The notes below the pieces were generated by a model. The model was not told the origin of the DNA, did not search any database, and worked only from the letters and a program-made list of their open reading frames with translations. This document shows positions 1 to 8,463 of a DNA stretch of 33,262 bases, piece after piece (position 1 is the stretch's first letter; each line of letters starts with the position of its first letter). A program made the position numbers and the translations under genes. The stretch is from Bacteroidales bacterium (GTDB taxonomy: Bacteria > Bacteroidota > Bacteroidia > Bacteroidales > UBA10428): assembly GCA_030626465.1 (NCBI GenBank), contig DAOUOU010000003.1, forward strand, positions 1-33,262. The letters are read 5' to 3'.

Positions 1-561
<561 letters not shown>

Positions 562-579
562 TATAGAGAAGTTAATAAT

Positions 580-657
580 ATCTGAGTCGAGGCTGTCTAA
601 GCCGCCACTTTTCAAGTGACGCAAGGGGGTAAATAAAACTACACCTGATAATCAGAT
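580..657 (+). ncRNA. Possible folded RNA element downstream of eno
   Basis: Three nested helices can be drawn by eye. ATCTGA (580-585) pairs with TCAGAT (652-657) as a closing stem. GGCT (591-594) pairs with AGCC (600-603). CACTT (606-610) pairs with AAGTG (614-618). GGT (628-630) could also pair with ACC (643-645). There is no run of T after the hairpins, so it is not an ordinary terminator. It lies upstream of the likely promoter at 717-747, so it would belong to the eno 3' UTR or be a separate small RNA. It matches no riboswitch class I can identify. Short helices in AT-rich DNA can arise by chance. Confidence 0.25.
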
Positions 658-701
658 TGTTAATACTTTTACTTATGTCGAGCTCACGTTAAATAGGATA
701 A

Positions 702-713
702 TATCATATGATA
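702..713. promoter_or_regulatory. 12-bp palindrome next to promoter, possible operator
   Basis: TATCATATGATA is a perfect palindrome that ends three bases before the putative -33 TTG (717-719) of the sensor gene. Its place suggests a binding site for a dimeric regulator, but it is AT-only apart from one C/G pair, and no second copy was noticed. Confidence 0.25.
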
Positions 714-716
714 GGA

Positions 717-747
717 TTGTTTCTTACCATTTAGTTAACTAATTTTA
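717..747 (+). promoter_or_regulatory. Likely Bacteroidota promoter for the SpoIIE sensor gene
   Basis: TTG at 717-719 and TAATTTTA at 740-747 are separated by 20 bases. This fits the Bacteroidota -33 TTG / -7 TAnnTTTG pattern with one mismatch in the last base. Transcription would begin about 20 bases before the ATG at 776. Confidence 0.35.
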
Positions 748-775
748 GTATATATATCTCTGAGTAAATAAATTC

Positions 776-3700
776 ATGAGAAGCAGATTATTACTACTGT
801 TTTATATACTATTTATATTTCAATCAATATGGGCTCAAAAATACCATCCTGTAGAAAGATTTACTATTAAGCAGGGTTTATCTCACAATGATATCACAAG
901 TCTTTATCTCGACAGTAAAGGTTTTCTGTGGATTGGCACCAGCGAGGGACTAAATCGTTACGATGGATATACTTTTTATAAATATTATTCTGATTTAAAG
1001 GATATTTCTTCCATACCAAATGATCATCTTTTTAAAATACAGGGCGAAGGCGATGATAATCTTTGGTGTGCATCAGCAACCGGAATTTTTAAGCTGGATT
1101 TGAAAAACAATAGTTTCACTTCATATACTAATTTTCTGGACACACTTAACTATTCTGCTTTTTCACCAGTATATGATTTTGTTATTGATACGCTAAATAA
1201 TAAAGTCTACTATGTGGGGAAACAGTTTTTTGGTAAGTTAGACATGATATCAGGATATAGCGAACGAATTCCTCTCGGGAACAATAATCCTTTCACCAGC
1301 TTTACTCACAATTATTCTATCGAATCTTTTTCTGATAGTGACAGCATAATCATTGTTGCCGGGAATGAAATTTTTAACTACAATAACAAAAATGATACGA
1401 TCTTCCCGATATTGGATACATATACTGAATTGTTTGAAAAAGATGGTGGAATCAACGGAATTAGGTCTGGTTTAAACAATGAATTATGGATTTTTTCCAA
1501 GAAGAGAATATGGCAGTACGTTAATAATCAGCAATTGATAGAGATATCTTCTCTAAAGATTGCAGGGGATCATAACATTGAGATCATAAATATTGTCCAG
1601 AAAAATGATAGCACTCTTCAGGTTTTTACTTTCAAGCGGATAATTGAATTTGATTTTCTCAACCAATCCGTAATTTCTTTTTCTATATTTGAAATACCAT
1701 CAACTTCTACCTGTGAGATTTCATCATATCTAAAGGATCGATCTGGTATTTACTGGCTGGGTAGTGATCAAGGCTTATACAAATTCAATCCCCATATAAA
1801 TGTCTTCAAGCATTATTTTATGACTGAGGCTTTTGAAAGATCTTTTTCTTCAGATATTGCATCGGCCGTTTTCGATTCGAATGGAAAGATATGGTTAGGT
1901 CTAAGCTCCGGATACTTATTAATAGTTGATCCTGAAAGGAAAGATCTCATAAATTCCATTCTCGTCAGTAAAAACCTTAACTCAAGGATCAACTCATTGA
2001 AAATAAATAATTCAGGAAAAATATTGGTATGTACCAATAGCGGCTTAAGTGAGTTTGATGTGCCATCTAATAACCTTTATACCAATAATTCCCTGAAATC
2101 AGAAATTATTCTCCTTGATAATATCGTTTATACGGCTTATACAGATGGCCCAGATACTATCTGGATATCAACCAGTAATGGTATTTACTTTCTTGATGGA
2201 AGCAATGATGCCTTACCCAAATCTATCTCATCTGAATTACTCTCATCTGAACCATACGAAAAAATCAAATCTACTTCGGAGCATATATATTTTATGCAGA
2301 CTCACCAGCTTGCTGAATTGAATCGCGCAAACAATCAAATACAACTTATCACAATAACTGATTCAATAAAAAATAATATAAGCTATCTTAATGATATTCT
2401 CCCACTGGATAACAAGCGTTTATTAATTGCAACTTCGGATGGAATGTATGTGTATGATTCTCAGGGTAAACAGATTACCTCATTTGATTTTCATACAAAG
2501 GGAATTAATAATTGCATTAATTCCCTTTTAAAAGATAGCAATGGAGATTTATGGATAGCAACAAGCAATGAGCTGATCTCCATTGAAAATAATAAAAACA
2601 GAGTCAAGCATTATACTATTCAGGATGGTCTAAATATTGGAATATTCGGCAGGAGGGTTGCATCGGTAGCTCCTGATGGCAAATTGCTCTTTGGTGGTAA
2701 GCATGGATTTGTTACTTTTTATCCCGATTCTATCATAGCGAATAAGTATATTCCAAACATTGAATTAACGCAAGCCATATTCTCCGGGAAAAATCGAAGA
2801 TTCACTAAAAATCTGGTCGGGCTTGATACACTCTTGGTTGAACCTGAGTATCGTTATTTAAGAATTGGTTTTTCAGCATTGAACTTCTGGGCTCCGGGAA
2901 AGAACCAATACAAATATTCCTTGGAGCGTTTGGAAAGACCGGAGAATTGGATCCCGCTTTATAACCAGAATTTCATTGATGTATCAGGTTTAAAAGCCGG
3001 CATTTATCGTCTTAAAATATTGGGATCAAATAGTGATGGCATCTGGAATTCTGACTCACGCGACCTCGTAATTCAAATTAATGCTCCCATATGGCAGTCA
3101 AGGGTATCCATTCTTGTTTACGGAATTATTCTAATTATTGTATTTTATATTACAATCTATTTTAGAACCAAACAACTGAGAAAACTTAACAAGGGATATC
3201 GCGAACGAGAGCATATTGGTAAAAAAATAGAATTACAAAAGGAAGAATTAGCCATAAAAAATAAAAATATTACGGATAGCATTAATTATGCAAAACGAAT
3301 TCAAATTGCTCTGATGCCATCCCAAAAACTGTTTAAGAAATTATTTTCTGATTCTTTTATTCTTCATATTCCAAAAGATATAGTAAGTGGCGATTTTTAT
3401 TGGGTCAACGAAGTTGAAGGAAGAATATACATTGCAGCTGTCGATTGCACTGGGCATGGAGTACCGGGAGCTTTTATGTCAGTCATAGGATTTGAATTAT
3501 TTCGACGCATCACTGAAACGGAAAAGAAAAAACAGCCAGCAGAAATTTTAAACAGTCTGAATAGAGGATTTGAGTCCATTTTCAGTGATGCCGATAGTGT
3601 AATACTTCGTGACGGAATGGATGTAGCCTTTTGTGCTATCGATCAGGAAATGAAGGTTCTCGAGTTTGCAGGTGCTTTTAATCCACTTTATCTTATTCGT

Positions 3701-4027
3701 GAGAACAGCATTACTGAGATTAAAGGAGATAGATTTTCTGTTGGCTTGAATGAAGAGGAGAATGAACAAAAATCATTTAATGATCATGTTATTCCTCTTT
3801 CTAGAGGCGATGTAATTTATATTTTTACTGATGGTTTTGCCGATCAATTTGGAGGTCCGGACGGGAAAAAATACAAATACAGAAGATTTCGTCACTTATT
3901 GTTAGCATTGCATCAATTACCTATGGAACGTCAGGGTGAATTTCTTAAAAGAAGTATTTTGGATTGGAAGGGATCCCTGGACCAGGTGGATGATGTTTTG
4001 GTTGTTGGTATAAGGATTGATAAATAA
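776..4027 (+). CDS. Periplasmic propeller sensor with SpoIIE-type PP2C phosphatase output
   Basis: The 1083-residue protein has a signal peptide (MRSRLLLLFYILFIFQSIWAQ), then many Reg_prop-type blades across roughly residues 30-660 (FLWIGTSEGLNRYDG, YWLGSDQGLYKF, IWISTSNGIYFLDG and others). A Y_Y_Y Ig-like domain follows at about 680-770, one membrane helix near 776-798, a short coiled linker, and a SpoIIE/PP2C phosphatase domain from about 845. The phosphatase metal sites appear intact: SGDFYW, DCTGHGVPGAFMS and FTDGFADQFGG. This matches hybrid two-component sensors with the kinase replaced by a Ser/Thr phosphatase, probably acting on a phosphorylated anti-sigma antagonist. No such partner is encoded nearby. 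The next gene is convergent and ends one base away. The ATG at 776 is chosen because the signal peptide begins there. Confidence 0.9.
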   Translation: MRSRLLLLFYILFIFQSIWAQKYHPVERFTIKQGLSHNDITSLYLDSKGFLWIGTSEGLNRYDGYTFYKYYSDLKDISSIPNDHLFKIQGEGDDNLWCASATGIFKLDLKNNSFTSYTNFLDTLNYSAFSPVYDFVIDTLNNKVYYVGKQFFGKLDMISGYSERIPLGNNNPFTSFTHNYSIESFSDSDSIIIVAGNEIFNYNNKNDTIFPILDTYTELFEKDGGINGIRSGLNNELWIFSKKRIWQYVNNQQLIEISSLKIAGDHNIEIINIVQKNDSTLQVFTFKRIIEFDFLNQSVISFSIFEIPSTSTCEISSYLKDRSGIYWLGSDQGLYKFNPHINVFKHYFMTEAFERSFSSDIASAVFDSNGKIWLGLSSGYLLIVDPERKDLINSILVSKNLNSRINSLKINNSGKILVCTNSGLSEFDVPSNNLYTNNSLKSEIILLDNIVYTAYTDGPDTIWISTSNGIYFLDGSNDALPKSISSELLSSEPYEKIKSTSEHIYFMQTHQLAELNRANNQIQLITITDSIKNNISYLNDILPLDNKRLLIATSDGMYVYDSQGKQITSFDFHTKGINNCINSLLKDSNGDLWIATSNELISIENNKNRVKHYTIQDGLNIGIFGRRVASVAPDGKLLFGGKHGFVTFYPDSIIANKYIPNIELTQAIFSGKNRRFTKNLVGLDTLLVEPEYRYLRIGFSALNFWAPGKNQYKYSLERLERPENWIPLYNQNFIDVSGLKAGIYRLKILGSNSDGIWNSDSRDLVIQINAPIWQSRVSILVYGIILIIVFYITIYFRTKQLRKLNKGYREREHIGKKIELQKEELAIKNKNITDSINYAKRIQIALMPSQKLFKKLFSDSFILHIPKDIVSGDFYWVNEVEGRIYIAAVDCTGHGVPGAFMSVIGFELFRRITETEKKKQPAEILNSLNRGFESIFSDADSVILRDGMDVAFCAIDQEMKVLEFAGAFNPLYLIRENSITEIKGDRFSVGLNEEENEQKSFNDHVIPLSRGDVIYIFTDGFADQFGGPDGKKYKYRRFRHLLLALHQLPMERQGEFLKRSILDWKGSLDQVDDVLVVGIRIDK

Positions 4028-4028
4028 G

Positions 4029-5771
4029 TTAAGACTCAGGATTTTGCAGAGATAGAAGGTTACGCATTTTTTGTAGCAAAATCTCTACCTGAAATGGTTT
4101 GGAAATGTACTCGTTCATTCCGGCTGCCAGACAAGACTCTTTATCGCCAGATAAGGCGTTTGCAGTAATAGCAATAATAGGCGTTTGTGTATTCGTACTT
4201 GATTCAAGCTCCCTTATTTTCTTTGTTGCAAGAATACCATTCATAACAGGCATCTGAATATCCATCAGTATAAGATCATATTTGGTAGTGCCAAATTTAT
4301 CCAGTGCTTCCTTGCCATTACTGGCAACCTCAATATTCTTAACCTTATTCTTCAGACTCAGTATAACTATTTTCTGATTTATAGAATTATCTTCAACAAG
4401 CAACACATTTGCATCTTCAAGTTTTTGGCTAATGTAAGGTTGAATAATTTGCTTTGATTGTACATCAGGTGTGACTCTTTGTGTCTTATCGTTATTCAAT
4501 AAAAAGGCAAGACCAATATAAGTACGATTATTCTTTGTACTAACCTCAAAGCTTCCGTGATAATGATGAACTATTTTTCGAGCGATGCTAAAATCAAGAT
4601 AATTCTTTTGCAATTCATTTTTTGTTTGAATCGGATTATCCGGAGAAACAAAATAATTATCCTTATCATCTTTTTTCAGTTTTAGCAGAGGACAGGCAAT
4701 TTGAAATTCCAGTTTACTAAATTCATCATTTTCAGCTGAGATAGTCACATCGATTGAGATTTTTGGTTTCCCGTTAAAGCTAATTTTAATAAGGTTTTCT
4801 ATCAGGTTAAGTATTAATTGTTTAATTCTTACCGGATTGCCAATATAATGAGTTTCAGGAGCATTTATTGTTGATTCTATCTCAAGCTTATCCTTATGTT
4901 GATTTCTGAAAAGCATAAGCGTATTATCGATAGTAGATTGAATGTTAAAACTTACCTGACTCTTTTCATCATCATCTATATCAATGGTTGATATCTGAAC
5001 AATATTGTCTACAACATTTACAAGATTATTAGTAGAAGCAATTATGGTCTCAAACAAATCTAGTTGATCCGGAGGCAATTTACTTCTGTCGACGAGATTT
5101 GATATCAGCGTAATATTATTTAATGGTGTTCTGATCTGGTGTGAAAGTTTAGATAGAAAATCATCCTTTCTCTTACTTTCATTTCGACTATCAGCAATCC
5201 ATTCCTGCATAGTTTTCAGATTACGCACACGCAAAAATTCATAGGTATAAATTATTGCATGGATTGAGAGATATGCACCAATTATTCTCAAGCTAAAGCT
5301 TAACTCATAATCGGGAAGCACAGTAATATAAAGATTTAGATAACAAATTAGTGTAATGAAAATCAAGAAAACAAGAGATCCTCTTGTCCCATTATCGAGT
5401 CCTTTTAAGGCAATAGCAAGAATAGGGAAAGGAAAAACCCACAGGAAGCCAGTTCCAAACGCACCTCCGGTTGCAAGACAATACAATAAAACACAGGCGG
5501 TAATGACCAGAATGATGTTAGAGGATAATTCAATTTTTAACGATCTATAGAGAAAATAATATGTTAAGTATACCAATGCAGAAGCAATACCCAATACAAG
5601 TGCAAGCAGGTAATTCTCATTGATGATTGCAATAACACCAAAAGTGAGGTAGAAAAATAGTGAGATAATACCTGCATAGCTGATTGTAATAACCTTATCA
5701 GTATCTTGCAGATCAAGGTTTTTGTCAACTTTCTGCGAGAAATAGTTTGTTAACTGCTGAAGTAATCCCAT
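4029..5771 (-). CDS. Membrane hybrid histidine kinase with degenerate ATP-binding domain
   Basis: The 580-residue protein has about six hydrophobic segments in residues 28-180, a HisKA box with the phospho-acceptor His211 (LSHQIRTPLNN), a HATPase-like domain at about 305-425 and a complete receiver domain at 454-575. In the receiver, Glu460/Asp461, Asp504 (LILMDIQMPVMNG) and Lys558 are all present. The HATPase region keeps an N-box (LNLIENLIKIS, Asn326), but the glycine-rich G1 (DxGxG) is replaced around FQIACPLLKLKKDD and G2 (GxGLGL) is replaced by KNYLDFSIARKIV. It may therefore be a poor kinase that works as a phosphatase, scaffold or heterodimer partner. There is no recognisable periplasmic sensor domain. 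It is convergent with the SpoIIE gene and divergent from the secreted-protein pair at 5956. Confidence 0.88.
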   Translation of the reverse strand: MGLLQQLTNYFSQKVDKNLDLQDTDKVITISYAGIISLFFYLTFGVIAIINENYLLALVLGIASALVYLTYYFLYRSLKIELSSNIILVITACVLLYCLATGGAFGTGFLWVFPFPILAIALKGLDNGTRGSLVFLIFITLICYLNLYITVLPDYELSFSLRIIGAYLSIHAIIYTYEFLRVRNLKTMQEWIADSRNESKRKDDFLSKLSHQIRTPLNNITLISNLVDRSKLPPDQLDLFETIIASTNNLVNVVDNIVQISTIDIDDDEKSQVSFNIQSTIDNTLMLFRNQHKDKLEIESTINAPETHYIGNPVRIKQLILNLIENLIKISFNGKPKISIDVTISAENDEFSKLEFQIACPLLKLKKDDKDNYFVSPDNPIQTKNELQKNYLDFSIARKIVHHYHGSFEVSTKNNRTYIGLAFLLNNDKTQRVTPDVQSKQIIQPYISQKLEDANVLLVEDNSINQKIVILSLKNKVKNIEVASNGKEALDKFGTTKYDLILMDIQMPVMNGILATKKIRELESSTNTQTPIIAITANALSGDKESCLAAGMNEYISKPFQVEILLQKMRNLLSLQNPES

Positions 5772-5822
5772 AATGGGGAATGGTTTAATACTTATTAAAT
5801 TTAATTAAAATTAGCATAAATA

Positions 5823-5848
5823 GTAATTTTCTTCGTTATTAAAATTAC
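5823..5848. promoter_or_regulatory. Inverted repeat in the divergent intergenic region
   Basis: GTAATTTT (5823-5830) and AAAATTAC (5841-5848) are perfect 8-base inverted arms around a 10-base spacer. They lie between the divergent starts at 5771 and 5956. This could be an operator, but the arms are AT-rich and chance is possible. Confidence 0.2.
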
Positions 5849-5924
5849 AAGCCCTTAAGTTATTTTCAACTTTAAATCATTTACAAAAGCTGAATTTTTA
5901 TTTCTGACTTTGCTACAGAAAAGG

Positions 5925-5932
5925 TAAATTTG
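5925..5932 (+). promoter_or_regulatory. Putative -7 element (TAAATTTG)
   Basis: TAAATTTG matches TAnnTTTG exactly and ends 23 bases before the ATG at 5956. No well-placed -33 TTG was seen. Confidence 0.35.
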
Positions 5933-5955
5933 TTTTGACAGGAACTATTTTTATT

Positions 5956-6630
5956 ATGAGATTATTGGCCGGATTGATTTTTCTTGTACTTGTTAACCAC
6001 TGCGTTTCTTCACAGGTTGATTCCACTGAACTAGTTGAATATACAACTGATTTTCAGTTCAAAGAGGGACTATATCTTAATTTTAATCAGATAAAAACCA
6101 ATTCTCCTCTTCCAAAATCCAGAATAATCTCAACATATGATTACAATGATCCCGAATTTTTTGATAAAGTATTGTCCAAGTTGAAAGTCTTTTATTACGA
6201 TAACATTGGTAACAGGAATGAATTAAAATCTGATAATATTTGGGGATATTCCAGAAATGGATTCCTGTATATAAATATAGATGATGATTTTTTTAGAATT
6301 ACATTAATAGGAGCCATTTGTCACTTTATTGCAAGTCATACAACATACACCAATTATTATAATTCGCCCTATTACTACAATTCATATTATGATCCATATC
6401 GTATGCATCCTTCCTCATACCCAACTACAGAGATGAGACAATATTTACTGGATTTTACAACAGGAAGGGTATTGGATTATAACTTTGAATCGCTTGAAGC
6501 AATATTAATGCAGGATCCGGAATTACATGACGAATTCGTTGCTCTGAGTAAGAAAAAAAAGAAACAACTTAAATTTATTTATATACGTAAGTTCAACTCA
6601 AGAAATCCTTTATATTTTCCAAAAAATTAA
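5956..6630 (+). CDS. Secreted protein of unknown function with Tyr-rich segment
   Basis: I do not recognise this family. From the ATG at 5956 the product is 224 residues with a clear signal peptide (MRLLAGLIFLVLVNHCVSSQ), so it is exported. An in-frame TTG at 5935 is less likely because it lies almost at the end of the -7 element. The middle has a hydrophobic stretch (FFRITLIGAICHFIASHT), then a Tyr/Asn/Pro-rich patch (YNSPYYYNSYYDPY). The C-terminus is basic, with a Lys run encoded by an A8 tract (6551-6558) that could be slippage-prone. The next secreted-protein gene starts 12 bases downstream, so the two probably form an operon. Confidence 0.7.
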   Translation: MRLLAGLIFLVLVNHCVSSQVDSTELVEYTTDFQFKEGLYLNFNQIKTNSPLPKSRIISTYDYNDPEFFDKVLSKLKVFYYDNIGNRNELKSDNIWGYSRNGFLYINIDDDFFRITLIGAICHFIASHTTYTNYYNSPYYYNSYYDPYRMHPSSYPTTEMRQYLLDFTTGRVLDYNFESLEAILMQDPELHDEFVALSKKKKKQLKFIYIRKFNSRNPLYFPKN

Positions 6631-6642
6631 AAATGTTTAATC

Positions 6643-7491
6643 ATGAGAAAAACGATAATTGCTCTGATCTATAGTGCCTTGTCAACTATAATTATTGCGC
6701 AAAGTTACATCCCAAGCAGAGACGATATCAATGCCTTTTTTAACACTAAAACCATGGTAGTGTTGCTGGATAATCCCTTATTGGAATATAATATTGTAAT
6801 CAAGGAGGTAATGGAACAGGAATGGACCATCACAGAATTCGAATACATCACCTTCAAAGAATTTGAGGAGCTGAGATTTGATCCACAGTATTCTTTTCTT
6901 TATATGTCGCAGGTTACATTTGAAAATGACAAAACAGACGCGAGATACAGATTCCTTCACCTATCACTTGGCGGAGATTATTTCAGAAAGAACCAGATGC
7001 CAGATATTGCTTCTATTCCTCTATCCTACTATAATGTTGAGGAAGACAACTACATATATAAACTGGCAATTCTGGTGAGATTCATCCAGAAACATGCTTT
7101 GCTGATTAAAGATCATCCTGAGATAGTTTCAGCAAATGTTCTTCAACATTACAATAATAATATCAAGGACATAAAGGGCAAGAACCTGTATTTGCTTGAA
7201 GAAGAATTATCAGATGAAGTGAATTCCACAGCCAGGATAAAGAAAATATATTCCTACGATTTCAGGATTGTAACAAAGGAAAATATCACTGAGGCTATTG
7301 CTAACAGGGATAAGGATATTGTATTTCTCCATAAAGTTGGACCTGAAGGTACGAAAATTAATGCAAGGTGTTATAAAATTATTATTGGAGCTGCAGATGC
7401 CAATTTTTACTATTTCGATTATCATAAAATCTCAAATAAAAAACCTGATGGATTTTTAAGTCAGGATTTTAAAAAACTTGAAAGGAAATAA
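6643..7491 (+). CDS. Secreted protein of unknown function
   Basis: The 282-residue product begins with a signal peptide (MRKTIIALIYSALSTIIIAQ). No catalytic motif or known domain was recognised in the mature part, which is a mixed, soluble-looking sequence with two stretches that are rich in aromatic residues (EFEYITFKEFEELRF and ANFYYFDYHK). It starts 12 bases after the preceding secreted-protein gene on the same strand, so the two are probably co-transcribed and may work together in the periplasm or at the outer membrane. The next gene is 159 bases away, across a stretch where no clear terminator or promoter was found. Confidence 0.7.
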   Translation: MRKTIIALIYSALSTIIIAQSYIPSRDDINAFFNTKTMVVLLDNPLLEYNIVIKEVMEQEWTITEFEYITFKEFEELRFDPQYSFLYMSQVTFENDKTDARYRFLHLSLGGDYFRKNQMPDIASIPLSYYNVEEDNYIYKLAILVRFIQKHALLIKDHPEIVSANVLQHYNNNIKDIKGKNLYLLEEELSDEVNSTARIKKIYSYDFRIVTKENITEAIANRDKDIVFLHKVGPEGTKINARCYKIIIGAADANFYYFDYHKISNKKPDGFLSQDFKKLERK

Positions 7492-7650
7492 TCTGTGGCT
7501 GATTGAAATAGCTTCGACAGGTATTTTCACAGATATTATTTTACCTAAAAAATCGAGGATACCCAGCCATATACTGTTTATATGTTCTTAATACGCGAGG
7601 TAAAACTCAAATTTCTTTTTACTATCTTACATGCCAAATAGGATAGAACC

Positions 7651-8406
7651 ATGACCTGCAGATTATATTTTTCTATTCTTATTCTTCTTTTATTATCATT
7701 TAATGCCCAATTATTATCGCAACAAGAAGATTTAGAAGCAAGTTTATTATTGGTAGACAGATATATAGCATCTGGAGAAATTACTAAGGCTCTGACTACA
7801 ATAGAGAATATTCTGGTAAAACAACCAAATAATGTTGATGGACAAGAAAAGAAGATCAGCATACTTACGGAACAGGATAGAAGTAAAGACGCTTATAATG
7901 ATGTAGAGGACTATATGAGGATGTATCCTGACCAGCCGGAATATTTTTATTTTAGAGCTCTACTGCATCTTCAAAAAGGAAAATACTCAAAAGCAATTGA
8001 TGATTTTAACCGGGCTATTCAACTGGACATGCCAGATAATACTGTTTACAAGGTATACCTGAACAGGGGAATGGCTCACTTTTATCTGCAGGATTTTGAT
8101 TTAGCTGAAGATGATTTTAATGAAGTATTATCATTACATTCTAAATCTGCAGCAGCATGTCATGGTAAGGGTATGATTAAATATGAACTGCGTGAATACG
8201 AGGAAGCTGTAATACAGTTTCAGAAAGCATTAAAGCTTGAAGATGAAAACCCTATCACTCATTTTAACATGGCTATGACTTATTTCAGACTGGAAGAGAT
8301 AGATAATGCATGCTATCATTTTAATAAATCATGTTCTCTTGGACATAGAAATGCGTGCAGACTACTTATGATGGAATGTTCCCAGGAAATAAAAATTTCT
8401 AAATGA
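7651..8406 (+). CDS. Secreted TPR-repeat protein
   Basis: The 251-residue product has a signal peptide (MTCRLYFSILILLLLSFNAQLLSQ) followed by tandem tetratricopeptide repeats that fill the rest of the chain. Clear TPR signatures include YFRALLHLQKGKYSKAIDDFNRAIQLD (residues about 100-126), LNRGMAHFYLQDFDLAEDDFNEVLSL, GKGMIKYELREYEEAVIQFQKALKL and MAMTYFRLEEIDNACYHFNKSCSLGH. The last repeat has a Cys-rich form (ACYHFNKSCSLGHRNAC) similar to TPR proteins common in Bacteroidota. TPRs bind partner proteins, so a periplasmic scaffold role is likely, with no partner evident. A glycosyltransferase gene follows after 57 bases and appears to have its own -7 element. Confidence 0.85.
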   Translation: MTCRLYFSILILLLLSFNAQLLSQQEDLEASLLLVDRYIASGEITKALTTIENILVKQPNNVDGQEKKISILTEQDRSKDAYNDVEDYMRMYPDQPEYFYFRALLHLQKGKYSKAIDDFNRAIQLDMPDNTVYKVYLNRGMAHFYLQDFDLAEDDFNEVLSLHSKSAAACHGKGMIKYELREYEEAVIQFQKALKLEDENPITHFNMAMTYFRLEEIDNACYHFNKSCSLGHRNACRLLMMECSQEIKISK

Positions 8407-8438
8407 GGGTCTTACTACACCCCTAAATATTTATATTG

Positions 8439-8446
8439 TATATTTG
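8439..8446 (+). promoter_or_regulatory. Putative -7 element (TATATTTG)
   Basis: TATATTTG matches TAnnTTTG and ends 17 bases before the ATG at 8464. No good -33 TTG was seen. It would start the glycosyltransferase-E2 unit. Confidence 0.35.
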
Positions 8447-8463
8447 TCCTCTTTTCGCAACCG

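Noticed and set aside
580-657. Resemblance of GACGCAA at 617-623 to part of the c-di-GMP-I (GEMM) riboswitch
   Set aside because: The other half of the GEMM core (the CAGGGCAAACC-like strand) and the GAAA tetraloop context are absent, and the element lies upstream of the likely promoter.
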